Positions 33,144-40,962 of a stretch of DNA of 42,396 nt are shown here, one piece after another; the first letter of the stretch is position 1; each line of letters opens with the position of its first letter. The notes below the pieces were generated by a model, which made no database searches, had not been told where the DNA came from, and was given only the letters and a program-made list of their open reading frames with translations. The DNA is from an uncultured Thiocystis sp. (lineage in GTDB: Bacteria > Pseudomonadota > Gammaproteobacteria > Chromatiales > Chromatiaceae). The stretch is from positions 1 to 42,396 of the forward strand of contig NZ_CAIPNF010000466.1 of NCBI RefSeq assembly GCF_903866365.1, read 5' to 3'. Position numbers and translations under genes: made by a program.

Positions 33144-33983
33144 TTACAGGGCGTTCACCTCGACCGAATCGCCGTAAGTTTCAATCCCCAGCCGTTCGGC
33201 GACCTTGGCGGCGCGGGCGTCGATCATGGGTGAAATCACGATCAGCCGGTTGGCCGTGCGCCCATGCCGCCGCTCGTAAAAGCGCGCCTTGCGCTCGAAG
33301 ATATACATCCCCGCCTTATCGATCGAGGATTTCAACTCGCAGATCAAAAGCAGTCCGTTCTGGATGATCACGTCCAACTCCACCTGGTCCGGCCGGCCAA
33401 AGACTTCGCCAGCATCGTCATAGTCATTGACGTTGATGACCTGAACGCCAAAATTCTCTTCCAGTATCCCGGCCAGCGCGTCGCGAAACGCCTTTTCGGA
33501 CTGCAAACCCCAGCGAGCGCCCAAGGCGCCGATCGAGCGATCGAATTTTTTTGCCTGGGCCATGATTTCTTCATGGACCTGCTGGAATTCCCGCCGACTT
33601 TCTTCCCACTTGCGATCCGATTCCTGCTTATGCTCGTCCCATTTACTGTTTTGTTCATCCCACTTGCGTTTATCTTCCTGTTTCTGTTCATCCCACTTGC
33701 GTTTATCTTCCTGTTTCTGTTCATCCCACTTGCGTTTATCTTCCTGTTTCTGTTCATCCCACTTGCGTTTATCTTCCCGTTTCTGCTCGTCCCATTGACG
33801 GGCCTGTTCCTCCCGGTCGCGGCGCAATTCGGCCAGGATGTCGTAAAAACGATCCTGGGTTTCCGCCCGCCCGGCATATTCCGGTCGCGTGATGTCCAGA
33901 ATGAAGGCGCGCAGGGCGGGGTCGTCCCGCACCAGTCCCGGCAGTTCGCGCTTGATGGTTTCTTTCAAGGTTTCCGTATTCAT
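33144..33983 (-). CDS. DUF3782-type PD-(D/E)XK nuclease-like protein with 11-residue repeats
   Basis: A 279-residue protein in three parts. The N-terminal 60 residues are helical. Residues about 61-130 form a charged coiled coil made of an 11-residue repeat (KWDEQKQEDKR) and its degenerate copies. The C-terminal domain has a restriction-endonuclease-like core, with D204 (VELDVIIQ) and E216/K218 (LICELKSS). Such DUF3782 proteins are common in cyanobacteria and purple sulfur bacteria; function unknown. GGAG lies eight bases before the ATG. It has 75 bp to the SQR-like gene downstream and no evident functional link to its neighbours. Confidence 0.8.
   Translation of the reverse strand: MNTETLKETIKRELPGLVRDDPALRAFILDITRPEYAGRAETQDRFYDILAELRRDREEQARQWDEQKREDKRKWDEQKQEDKRKWDEQKQEDKRKWDEQKQEDKRKWDEQNSKWDEHKQESDRKWEESRREFQQVHEEIMAQAKKFDRSIGALGARWGLQSEKAFRDALAGILEENFGVQVINVNDYDDAGEVFGRPDQVELDVIIQNGLLLICELKSSIDKAGMYIFERKARFYERRHGRTANRLIVISPMIDARAAKVAERLGIETYGDSVEVNAL
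33663..33794. repeat. Four tandem copies of a 33-bp unit within the DUF3782 gene
   Basis: Units start at 33663, 33696, 33729 and 33762. The first three are identical and the fourth differs at three positions. Each encodes eleven residues (KWDEQKQEDKR), so copy-number change keeps the frame and only alters the length of the coiled coil. The identity at the base level indicates recent expansion. Confidence 0.95.
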
Positions 33984-34056
33984 CCGTCATTCTCCAGTCT
34001 GAGGAGTCCCGTGAATCCAAGAGTAATATCGGGGCATCCGGGAAGAAATGCGACGT

Positions 34057-34683
34057 TCATGAGCCGCTTCCCGAGGTCGCGCGCACCAGTGGCTCAAGCG
34101 CCGGCCAGACGTTCTCCAGAATCCGCCCCTGGGCCTCGTCCGTGGGGTGAATCCCGTCGGGCTGCATGAGATCCCAGTGCTCGGCCACGTTCTGGAGCAG
34201 ATCGGGAACGAGCGCCACGCCTTCGGTCTCGCCGACCGTTTGGAACACGCCTTGAAACTCATTGGTATAAGCCGCACCGTAGTTGGGCGGCAACCGCACG
34301 CCGACCAGCAAAATTCGGCTGTCGACGGCCCGAGCCTGGAGGATCAGCGCGCTCAGATTGTCGCGAATCAATTGGACATCGAGACCGCGCAGACCGTCAT
34401 TGGCGCCCAACTCGATGACCGTGACCGCCGGGCGATGCCGTTCCAGCAGCGAGGTCAACCGCGTCAAGCCGCCAGCCGTCGTGTCCCCGGAAACGCTCGC
34501 GTTGACCACCTGATGCGGGAGACCGGCTTGTCTCAGACGCTGGTCGAGCAGCCAGACCCAGCCGTCCTCGCGGTCGAGCCCGTAGCCGGCGCTCAGACTG
34601 TCGCCGAGCAAGAGGACGACCGAGGCTTGCGCGAGAACGACCGCGGGTAGCAACAGGACAATCATCAGGAGTCGTCGGATCAT
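34057..34683 (-). CDS. tesA: TesA-type GDSL esterase/lysophospholipase, exported
   Basis: A 208-residue SGNH hydrolase. After a signal peptide (about 1-20), the nucleophile is S29 in LLLGDSLSAGYGL. Gly66 is in SVSGDT, Asn95 in LGANDG, and D176/H179 in QPDGIHPT complete the catalytic set. TesA acts in the periplasm on acyl-CoA-like and lysophospholipid esters. It is divergent from ybbA, and the two start codons share the bases CATG at 34681-34684, so there is no room for separate promoters between them. The same tesA/ybbA/ybbP arrangement is known in E. coli. Confidence 0.93.
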   Translation of the reverse strand: MIRRLLMIVLLLPAVVLAQASVVLLLGDSLSAGYGLDREDGWVWLLDQRLRQAGLPHQVVNASVSGDTTAGGLTRLTSLLERHRPAVTVIELGANDGLRGLDVQLIRDNLSALILQARAVDSRILLVGVRLPPNYGAAYTNEFQGVFQTVGETEGVALVPDLLQNVAEHWDLMQPDGIHPTDEAQGRILENVWPALEPLVRATSGSGS

Positions 34684-35368
34684 GTCAGTGCAATCGGCTC
34701 AAGCCGTCTCCAGTGCGATGGGGTTGGGCAAGCATGTTAACGGTCCGGTCGGTGGCTTGACCATCCTCGCGGGATTGGATCTGGAGATCGGGGCCGGCGA
34801 GGCGGTGGCCATTCTGGGCGCGTCCGGGTCGGGCAAATCGACCCTGCTGGGTCTGCTGGCGGGTCTGGACGACGCCACCTCGGGCGAGGTCTGGCTGTGC
34901 GGCCAGCGCATTGGAGACTTAGACGAGGATGGACGCGCGGAGTTGCGCAGCGGTCGGGTCGGTTTCGTGTTCCAGAACTTCCAGCTTCTGCCGACCCTGA
35001 CCGCGCGCGAAAACATCCTGCTGCCGCTGGAGCTGACGGGCGATGCACAGGCCGCGCAGCGGGCCGACGAGGCGCTGGAGCGGGTCGGTCTGACCGCGCG
35101 CGCCAGGCACTACCCGCGCCAGCTCTCCGGCGGCGAGCAACAGCGGGTTGCCATCGCCCGCGCCTACGCGCCGCGTCCCACCGTGCTTTTTGCCGACGAA
35201 CCCACGGGCAATCTGGATCAGGTCACCGGCGAGCACATCATCGACCTGCTGCTCGACCTCCGACAGGCCGCCGGCGCGGCGCTGGTGCTGGTCACCCATG
35301 ATCTGCGACTCGCCGAACGCTGTGACCGCCGGTTGCGCATGGACAACGGGCGTCTGATGCCTTTTTGA
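34682..35368 (+). CDS. ybbA: ABC transporter ATP-binding protein YbbA
   Basis: A 228-residue ATPase of the LolD/MacB-like class: Walker A GASGSGKS (46-53), signature LSGGEQQR, Walker B VLFADEPTGNLD and the switch His in VTHDLRLAERCDR. Its length and ends match E. coli YbbA, which supports the start at 34682; an inner ATG at 34718 is possible. It partners the YbbP permease encoded after a small interposed gene. YbbAP is thought to act with TesA on lipids or membrane-derived molecules in the periplasm, but its substrate is not settled. Confidence 0.92.
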   Translation: MSVQSAQAVSSAMGLGKHVNGPVGGLTILAGLDLEIGAGEAVAILGASGSGKSTLLGLLAGLDDATSGEVWLCGQRIGDLDEDGRAELRSGRVGFVFQNFQLLPTLTARENILLPLELTGDAQAAQRADEALERVGLTARARHYPRQLSGGEQQRVAIARAYAPRPTVLFADEPTGNLDQVTGEHIIDLLLDLRQAAGAALVLVTHDLRLAERCDRRLRMDNGRLMPF

Positions 35369-35370
35369 TC

Positions 35371-35393
35371 GTTGTCGGTTGTCAGATATCAGC
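35371..35393. repeat. Left flanking repeat (TTGTCAG/ATATCAGC) of the DUF29 gene
   Basis: The bases GTTGTCGGTTGTCAGATATC then AGC follow the ybbA stop. The parts GTTGTCAG and ATATCAGC recur in reverse orientation just after the DUF29 gene at 35932-35960, which suggests a mobile or rearranged segment. Confidence 0.4.
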
Positions 35394-35466
35394 GTGGCGC
35401 AATCCTGGGTTTTATAATCAGGATTCAATGGTTTCTGAACATTTTTCCAGCAATGGGGTTGGTCGC

Positions 35467-35928
35467 ATGTCCGCCATCACAGCCGAATCCACCGACTACG
35501 AGCAGGACTATTACGCCTGGCTGATGGAAAGCGCCGAACTCTTGCGCGAGGGTCGTCTCCACCACCTCGACACGGTCCATCTCGCCGAGGAGCTTGAGGA
35601 CATGGGAAAAAGCGAACGGCGAGCCATCGAGAGTTACCTCAAAGTATTGATCGTTCATCTACTTAAATGGTGTTATCAACCGGAGCGGCGAGGCGCGAGT
35701 TGGGAGCTTTCCATCGCGAATGCGCGCGACGCGCTCACCCGACGCCTGTCCGACAGCCCCAGCTTGCGCGCGCAATTGCCTGATTTGGTCCAGGTGCGCT
35801 ACGCCAATGCACGTCGACACGCAGCCCTGGAGACGGGGCTAGCCATCGAGACATTTCCCGTCGACTGTCCATTGACCGTCGAGCAACTGCTTGACGATGC
35901 GTTTTTCCTCGGAGCAGACGCGGTTTAA
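35467..35928 (+). CDS. DUF29-family protein
   Basis: A 153-residue member of DUF29: YEQDYYAWLMESAELLREGR, then HLAEELEDMGKSERRAIESYL, VLIVHLLKWCYQPERR and a FPVDCP-type segment near the end. These small helical proteins are multiplied in cyanobacteria and purple sulfur bacteria; no function is established. The ATG at 35467 begins just before the conserved region; earlier in-frame starts (35428, 35365) add unconserved residues. The gene interrupts the usual ybbA-ybbP pair and is flanked by short inverted repeats, so it is probably an insertion. Confidence 0.87.
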   Translation: MSAITAESTDYEQDYYAWLMESAELLREGRLHHLDTVHLAEELEDMGKSERRAIESYLKVLIVHLLKWCYQPERRGASWELSIANARDALTRRLSDSPSLRAQLPDLVQVRYANARRHAALETGLAIETFPVDCPLTVEQLLDDAFFLGADAV

Positions 35929-35931
35929 TCA

Positions 35932-35960
35932 CCTGACAACTGGAACCTGACAGCTGATAT
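35932..35960. repeat. Right flanking repeat (CTGACAAC, CTGACAGCTGATAT) of the DUF29 gene
   Basis: CTGACAACTGG and CTGACAGCTGATATGG lie between the DUF29 stop and the ybbP start. They are imperfect reverse complements of the segment at 35371-35393. The last bases overlap the ybbP start codon. Confidence 0.4.
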
Positions 35961-38454
35961 GGCAACGAACGCATGGCGCATCTCGCTCCGTCTGCTGCGC
36001 CGGGACTGGCGCAGCGGCGAACTCTATCTGCTGTCCGCCGCGTTGATCCTGACGGTCGCGGCCATCACGGCGGTGGGGTTCTTCACCGACCGGGTCGAGG
36101 CCACCATGGAGCGTCAGGGTAGCGAACTGATCGCCGCCGACCTTGCCATCGAATCATCCTCGCCGCTACCCGCGAGCCTCCAGGACGAGGCCGAGACACG
36201 CGGGCTTGCCCGTGCGCGCCTGCTGGAATTCCGCAGCATGGCGGTCGCCGAGCGGGCGCCGCAACTGGTCCAGATCAAGGCGGTCGATCCCGCCTATCCG
36301 CTGCGCGGTCAATTGCGCCTGCGCGATGGCTTCGACCGCCCGGAGCGCGCCGTCCCCGGCGGACCGCCGGCGGGCGAGATCTGGGTCGAATCGCGCCTGC
36401 TGCGACTGCTCGGGGTCGACATCGGCGCCATGTTGGGGCTGGGCGAGTCGCGGCTGCGCATCGGTGCCATCCTGAGCCACGAGCCCGACGAGGGCGGCAG
36501 TCTTTTCAATCTGGCGCCACGCGTGCTGATGAACCACGCCGATCTGGACGCGGCCGGGCTGATCGGGCCCGCCAGCCGCGCCACCTATAAATTGTTGCTG
36601 GCCGGCGATGCCGTCACGGTGGACGGTTTCAAACGTTGGGCGGAACCGCGACGTTCGCCCAACACCTCGCTCAACGACGCCAGCGACGCGCGGCCCGAAT
36701 TCGCGTCCGCCGTCGACCGTGCCTCGCGCTTCCTCCGTCTGGCGACACTGGTCACCCTGTTGGTCGCGGGTGCGGCCATCGCCCTGGCCAGTCATCGGCT
36801 GGTGGAGCGTCAAACCGACGCGGTGGCCGTCATGCGTTGTCTGGGCGCGCCGCGCCATCTGCTGATCCGGATCTTCGTCCTGCGACTGGTGCTGTTCGGG
36901 CTGGCCACCAGTCTGCTTGGCTGTCTGCTCGGCTGGCTTGGACAACTGGGATTGGCCGCGGCGCTCTCGGACTGGTTCCCCACCGATCTGCCTCCAGCGT
37001 CGCTCGCGCCGGTCGCGGTCGGGATCGCAACCGGCATGATCGCATTGCTCGGGTTCGCGCTCCCGCCGCTGGTCCAGCTCGCCAAGGTGCCGCCATTGCG
37101 CGCGCTGCGCCGGGATCTGGGGACACCCCGCGCCTCCGCCGCGCTCACCCTCGCGGCGGCTGGACTGGCGCTGTCCCTGCTGATCGTCTGGCAGGCCAAT
37201 GACTTCGCGCTCGCCTGGAAGCTGCTGGTCGGCGTGCTCGGCGCTCTGGCGAGCCTGATCCTCGTGGTGCTCATGCTGGTGCGTCTGGCCGGCGGTCTGG
37301 CGGGTCGGGCGCGGGGAATCTGGCGGCTCGGACTGGCCGCCCTGGCGCGGCGTCCGAGCGGCGCGGTGTTGCAGATTTCCGGCTTCGGGATCGGCATCCT
37401 GGCCCTTCTGCTGCTCGCCGTGGTGCGGGTGGATCTGCTGCGAACCTGGCAGGACAGTCTGCCAGCGGGCGCGCCGAACACCTTTCTGATCAATATCCAG
37501 CCTCAGGAGGTCGCGCCGCTCAAGCAATTTCTGAGCGCATCGGGGATCGAAACGGCGGAACTCTACCCCATGATTCGCGGCCGTCTGGTCCGCATCAATG
37601 CGAACGAGGTCAAGCCGTCCGACTATGAGAATCCGCGCGCCGAACAGCTCGCGACCCGCGAGTTCAATCTGAGCTATGGAGACAAGCCCCAACCGGACAA
37701 CCGGATCGTCGCCGGAGCCTGGTGGACGGACGCCACCGCCCCGCCGCAATTTTCGGTCGAAGAGGGGATCGCCGAGACGCTCGGGATCAAACTGGGCGAC
37801 GAACTGGCCTTCTGGGTCTCCGGTCACGAGGTCAGCGGTCCCGTCACCAGTCTGCGCGAGGTGCAGTGGGACAGTTTCAACGTCAATTTCTTCGTCACCG
37901 CCTCGCCCGCGCTGCTGGGCGGCGAGGCGGCGACCTTCATCACCAGCTTTTATCTGTCCGCCGACCGCGAGGCGGTCATCCCGGAACTGGCGCGACGCTT
38001 CCCCAGTGTCACCCCGTTGGACGTGGACGCCATCCTCAAGCAGGTGCGTCAGGTAGTCGACCGGGGCGTGCTCGCGGTGGAATATGTATTTCTGTTCACG
38101 TTGGCCGCAGGTCTGCTGGTCATGTACGCGGGGATTCAGGCAAGCCTGGAGGATCGTCGGGTCGAACACGGCATTCTGCGCACCCTGGGCGCCGGACGCC
38201 GCGCGCTGCTGGGCAGTCTGGCCGTCGAGTTCACCGCCGCCGGTCTCTTGGCGGGTCTGCTGGCGTCGGTCTTCGCCGAGGCGACTGGCTGGCTGCTGGC
38301 CGAACAGTTGTTCGGACTGGAATTCAGCTTCAATCCGACACTGTGGGTGATCGGAGTCTTCGGTTCGGGACTGTCGATTGGACTGGCGGGCACGCTCGCC
38401 ACCTATCCGCTGCTGATCCGCCCGCCGTTACAGACGCTCAGGCGAGCAGGGTAG
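35959..38454 (+). CDS. ybbP: ABC transporter permease YbbP (FtsX-like)
   Basis: An 831-residue inner-membrane protein with the YbbP layout: an N-terminal helix (about 20-40), a large periplasmic domain, a three-helix FtsX unit (about 265-385), further helices (about 395-500), a second periplasmic domain and a final FtsX unit (about 705-830). Motifs include FFTDRVEATMERQGSELIAADL near the start and VEHGILRTLGAGRRALLGSLA in the last unit. It works with YbbA. The start at 35959 overlaps the right flanking repeat of the DUF29 gene and lacks a strong ribosome binding site, which is odd for a gene normally coupled to ybbA. Confidence 0.92.
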   Translation: MATNAWRISLRLLRRDWRSGELYLLSAALILTVAAITAVGFFTDRVEATMERQGSELIAADLAIESSSPLPASLQDEAETRGLARARLLEFRSMAVAERAPQLVQIKAVDPAYPLRGQLRLRDGFDRPERAVPGGPPAGEIWVESRLLRLLGVDIGAMLGLGESRLRIGAILSHEPDEGGSLFNLAPRVLMNHADLDAAGLIGPASRATYKLLLAGDAVTVDGFKRWAEPRRSPNTSLNDASDARPEFASAVDRASRFLRLATLVTLLVAGAAIALASHRLVERQTDAVAVMRCLGAPRHLLIRIFVLRLVLFGLATSLLGCLLGWLGQLGLAAALSDWFPTDLPPASLAPVAVGIATGMIALLGFALPPLVQLAKVPPLRALRRDLGTPRASAALTLAAAGLALSLLIVWQANDFALAWKLLVGVLGALASLILVVLMLVRLAGGLAGRARGIWRLGLAALARRPSGAVLQISGFGIGILALLLLAVVRVDLLRTWQDSLPAGAPNTFLINIQPQEVAPLKQFLSASGIETAELYPMIRGRLVRINANEVKPSDYENPRAEQLATREFNLSYGDKPQPDNRIVAGAWWTDATAPPQFSVEEGIAETLGIKLGDELAFWVSGHEVSGPVTSLREVQWDSFNVNFFVTASPALLGGEAATFITSFYLSADREAVIPELARRFPSVTPLDVDAILKQVRQVVDRGVLAVEYVFLFTLAAGLLVMYAGIQASLEDRRVEHGILRTLGAGRRALLGSLAVEFTAAGLLAGLLASVFAEATGWLLAEQLFGLEFSFNPTLWVIGVFGSGLSIGLAGTLATYPLLIRPPLQTLRRAG

Positions 38455-38483
38455 AAGCGCATGAAACACTCGCGCGAGAGGGT

Positions 38484-39288
38484 ATGAGCAAGAAAACACG
38501 TCACGGCCGAACCAGTCGACCCCGCAAGCCAGCGAAGCAGGCGCGGTCGCATCCGCCGCACGACGGTTTCTATAAACACATTTTCTCCCATCCCGAGATG
38601 GTCGAGGGTCTGCTGCGCGACTTCGTGGATGAGGATTGGCTGTCGACGGTCGATTTTTCCACGCTGGAGCGGCAAAACGGGAGTTACGTGAGCGACGATC
38701 TGCGCGCGCGGGAGGATGACAGCGTCTGACGGGTGCACACGGCTGGGGGCTGGATGTACGTCTATCTGCTCATTGAGTTCCAGAGCCGGGTCGATCCCTG
38801 GATGGCGCTGCGGATCATGGTGTACACCGGTCCGGATGCCTTGTGTCCAATCCTCGGCCGGCTCGTCGAACGGCTGTATCAACCCGCTCATGACAGCCTG
38901 CGTCGGGCGCTGACGGTGTGGATTTCGCGCGTTCTTTTGAAACGTCTGCTGCCAGGCGAACAACTCCCCGAAATGCAGAATTTGCAGGAGATCGAAACCA
39001 TGCTCGCCGAACATGTTGAACAATGGACCGAAAACTGGAAGCAGCAAGGCTTGCGGCAGGGCCTTCAGCAGGGTTTGCAGGAAGGGCGTCAGGAAGGGCG
39101 TCAGGAGGGTCGCCAGCAGGAAGCGCGCGCTGCTCTTGCGCCTCTGTCCCCGTCGCTTCGGACCCTTATCGCCACAGGCCCAGGCCCGGTTCGAACGGGC
39201 AACGCTGGAGCAACTCGAAACCTGGGCCGATCGTCTTCTCGATGTCCAAACTCTCGATGAACTGTTCGGGGAAAATCCGCAGTCGTGA
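38484..39288 (+). pseudogene. Rpn-family (YhgA-like) nuclease/transposase pseudogene
   Basis: The reading frame starts at 38484 with HDGFYKHIFSHPEMVEGLL and SDDLRAREDDSV, typical of Rpn recombination-promoting nucleases, and then meets TGA at 38727, where family members have Trp. The same frame continues at once with GGWMYVYLLIEFQSRVDPWM. After VYTG, the central part of the usual protein (about 80-100 residues) is missing, and LVERLYQPAHDSL joins a late segment. The C-terminal QGLQEGRQEGRQ repeat follows, and near 39125 the frame shifts by one: RFGPLSPQAQARFERA to FGENPQS is read in another frame, ending at 39288. Three separate lesions mean it is dead. Confidence 0.85.
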
Positions 39289-39295
39289 CACGCAC

Positions 39296-39322
39296 AAAAA
39301 AGGCGATCACGCCGCCTTTTTT
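39296..39322. terminator. Bidirectional intrinsic terminator
   Basis: AAAAAAGGCG and CGCCTTTTTT form a perfect 10-bp stem around a 7-base loop, with a T run on both strands. It ends the small minus-strand gene 21 bp after its stop and can also stop transcripts from the Rpn pseudogene side. Confidence 0.92.
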
Positions 39323-39343
39323 CGAGACCCGCTCGGAGCGGTT

Positions 39344-39541
39344 TTAGCCCTTGACCCAGTCGCCGAAATTGTCGGTATTTTTTTCTTCGCCATCGCCGTA
39401 ACCCGCCTCGTAGGCTTCGGTCAGACGCTGCTCCTCGCGCTTGGGGTTCTGCAGGAAGCCGCATTGCCAGCCTTGGATGTATTCGTCGTCGACACCGAGT
39501 TGTTCCATTTTGGTGACGGCATCGTAGTAAAACTGGTTCAT
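39344..39541 (-). CDS. Small acidic protein with two YxxGxxxG-like motifs
   Basis: A 65-residue acidic protein. I do not recognise a named family. It contains two related aromatic/glycine motifs, EYIQGWQCGFLQNP and AYEAGYGDGEE, that recall the short repeats of ribosome modulation factor, but the rest is acidic rather than basic, so this is only a resemblance. GGAG lies eight bases before the ATG at 39541, and an intrinsic terminator follows the stop, so it forms a complete one-gene unit. The good signals on both sides make it a real gene despite its size. Confidence 0.7.
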   Translation of the reverse strand: MNQFYYDAVTKMEQLGVDDEYIQGWQCGFLQNPKREEQRLTEAYEAGYGDGEEKNTDNFGDWVKG

Positions 39542-39910
39542 GTTCGGTCTCCGGGAAAGGTCGATTGTTGAAGGCATCGTCGGTTAGGACTTGGCCGTCA
39601 TATTATTGTCTGGACGGATGCAAAACCATTGGCCCTGCTCCATGCCAGTCCTCATCGTGCGAAACTCGGTTCTCGGACGAATCGTCTCCACATGGCTGGT
39701 GCGATCACGGTGACGAGAAGGGGTATAAGAATACAGCGTTTTTCTAATAGGTGACAATAAGGTTAGGCAATTGCCTTGTGGGTCAGATTGCCATGACAAT
39801 GATCAATGCGAACCGCTTGTGAATCGCCCGGCGGATACCCACAGTCCTGACATTGGAAATGACGACCATGCTCCGTCGTCGCCCCATCGCCCCGAGGATC
39901 CTGTTACATC
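39542..39910. other. Gene-free stretch between the small acidic gene and moxR-like gene
   Basis: No convincing gene is seen. Short frames on both strands have no ribosome binding site and no recognisable content. It must hold the promoter of the leftward small gene and of the rightward moxR-like gene. The region is more AT-rich than average around 39700-39790 and contains the palindrome AGGCAATTGCCT at 39765-39776. Confidence 0.6.
39765..39776. promoter_or_regulatory. Palindrome AGGCAATTGCCT, possible operator
   Basis: A perfect 12-bp palindrome in the divergent promoter region between the small acidic gene and the moxR-like gene. No regulator for it is known from this window. Confidence 0.3.
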
Positions 39911-40954
39911 ATGCGTCCAGCCCAGTTGCTTCGTGTCCTGGATCGCGAATTTTCGAGCACCGCCGAGGGCCATCATACCCCGGTCATGCTGTGGGGACCG
40001 CCGGGTGTCGGTAAGTCCCAGATCGTGGTCCGGATCGCCGAGCGTCATCATGCCCCCGTGATCGATATCCGGCTGTCGCAGATGGAACCGAGCGATCTGC
40101 GCGGCATTCCCTTCCGCGACGGCGAGCGGGTGGAGTGGGCGATTCCCGCCATGTTGCCGGACACGCAACGTCACGGTCCGGACGGGATTCTGTTTCTCGA
40201 CGAAATCACCTCGGCGCCGCCCTCGGTCTCCGCCGCCGCCTATCAGTTGATCCTGGATCGACGCCTTGGCGAGTATCGCGTTCCGGAACATTGGGCCATT
40301 TTCGCCGCGGGCAACCGTCAGGGCGACCGCGGCGTGACCTACAGTATGCCGGCGCCGCTGGCCAATCGGTTCTCCCATTTCGAGCTGGACGTCAATCTGG
40401 ACGACTGGGTCGCCTGGGCCTATGCCAATGCCATCGACGAGCGGGTCATTGCCTTCCTGCGGTTTCGCCCGGAACTTCTGTTCGACTTCGATCCGGCCCA
40501 CCATCCGGTCGCCTTCCCCTCGCCGCGCTCCTGGGAGTTTGCCCATCGCGGCCTACGAAAATTCGAGGATCAGCCGGATCTGCTGCAAGGCGCCCTGCAA
40601 GCCTGCGTCGGACCGGCGGCGGGGATCGAACTGACCGCCTTCGTCAACAGCCTGGAACAGATGCCGGACCTGGATGCCATCGCGCGCGGCGACACCGTGC
40701 CGGTGCCGCGCGAGATCGATCTCCAGTACGCGGTTGCCGCCGCGCTGGTCGGTCGGGCGATTCGCGCCCAGTCCGACGCCAATGGCCCCGAAACGATCGG
40801 CCATATCCTGCGCTATGCCGGACGCTTTCCCCAGCGCGAAATGGGCGTGATGCTGGTCTCCGATCTGCAGCGCGCGGTCGGCAACCGACTCTTCGAGATA
40901 CCGGCCTTCGCCGACTGGGCGCAGGTCGTGTCGGATGTCATGCTCTACGAGTGA
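39911..40954 (+). CDS. MoxR-family AAA+ ATPase
   Basis: A 347-residue AAA+ protein: Walker A GPPGVGKS at 29-36, Walker B GILFLDEITSA at about 91-101, sensor 1 in FAAGNRQGDRG, and the MoxR-type insert and C-terminal lid. These ATPases act as chaperones that load cofactors or remodel protein complexes, and are almost always encoded with a von Willebrand A domain partner, as in RavA-ViaA or CbbQ-CbbO. The partner here is the next gene, whose GTG or ATG start overlaps or follows this stop within a few bases. The client protein is not evident. Confidence 0.9.
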   Translation: MRPAQLLRVLDREFSSTAEGHHTPVMLWGPPGVGKSQIVVRIAERHHAPVIDIRLSQMEPSDLRGIPFRDGERVEWAIPAMLPDTQRHGPDGILFLDEITSAPPSVSAAAYQLILDRRLGEYRVPEHWAIFAAGNRQGDRGVTYSMPAPLANRFSHFELDVNLDDWVAWAYANAIDERVIAFLRFRPELLFDFDPAHHPVAFPSPRSWEFAHRGLRKFEDQPDLLQGALQACVGPAAGIELTAFVNSLEQMPDLDAIARGDTVPVPREIDLQYAVAAALVGRAIRAQSDANGPETIGHILRYAGRFPQREMGVMLVSDLQRAVGNRLFEIPAFADWAQVVSDVMLYE

Positions 40955-40962
40955 CCACGATC

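Noticed and set aside
33663-33794. Tandem repeats considered as a CRISPR array
   Set aside because: The units are directly adjacent without spacers and lie in frame within a gene.
33562-33798. Plus-strand repeat-containing frames with CSSHLRLS-type repeats opposite the DUF3782 gene
   Set aside because: They only mirror the 33-bp repeat; the minus-strand frame ends in a recognisable nuclease-like domain.
36166-38169. A 667-codon minus-strand frame opposite ybbP
   Set aside because: Gln/Arg/Asp-rich antisense artefact; ybbP on the plus strand is well supported.
39565-39799. Short frames on both strands in the gap before the moxR-like gene
   Set aside because: They have no ribosome binding site and no recognisable sequence, and they overlap each other.
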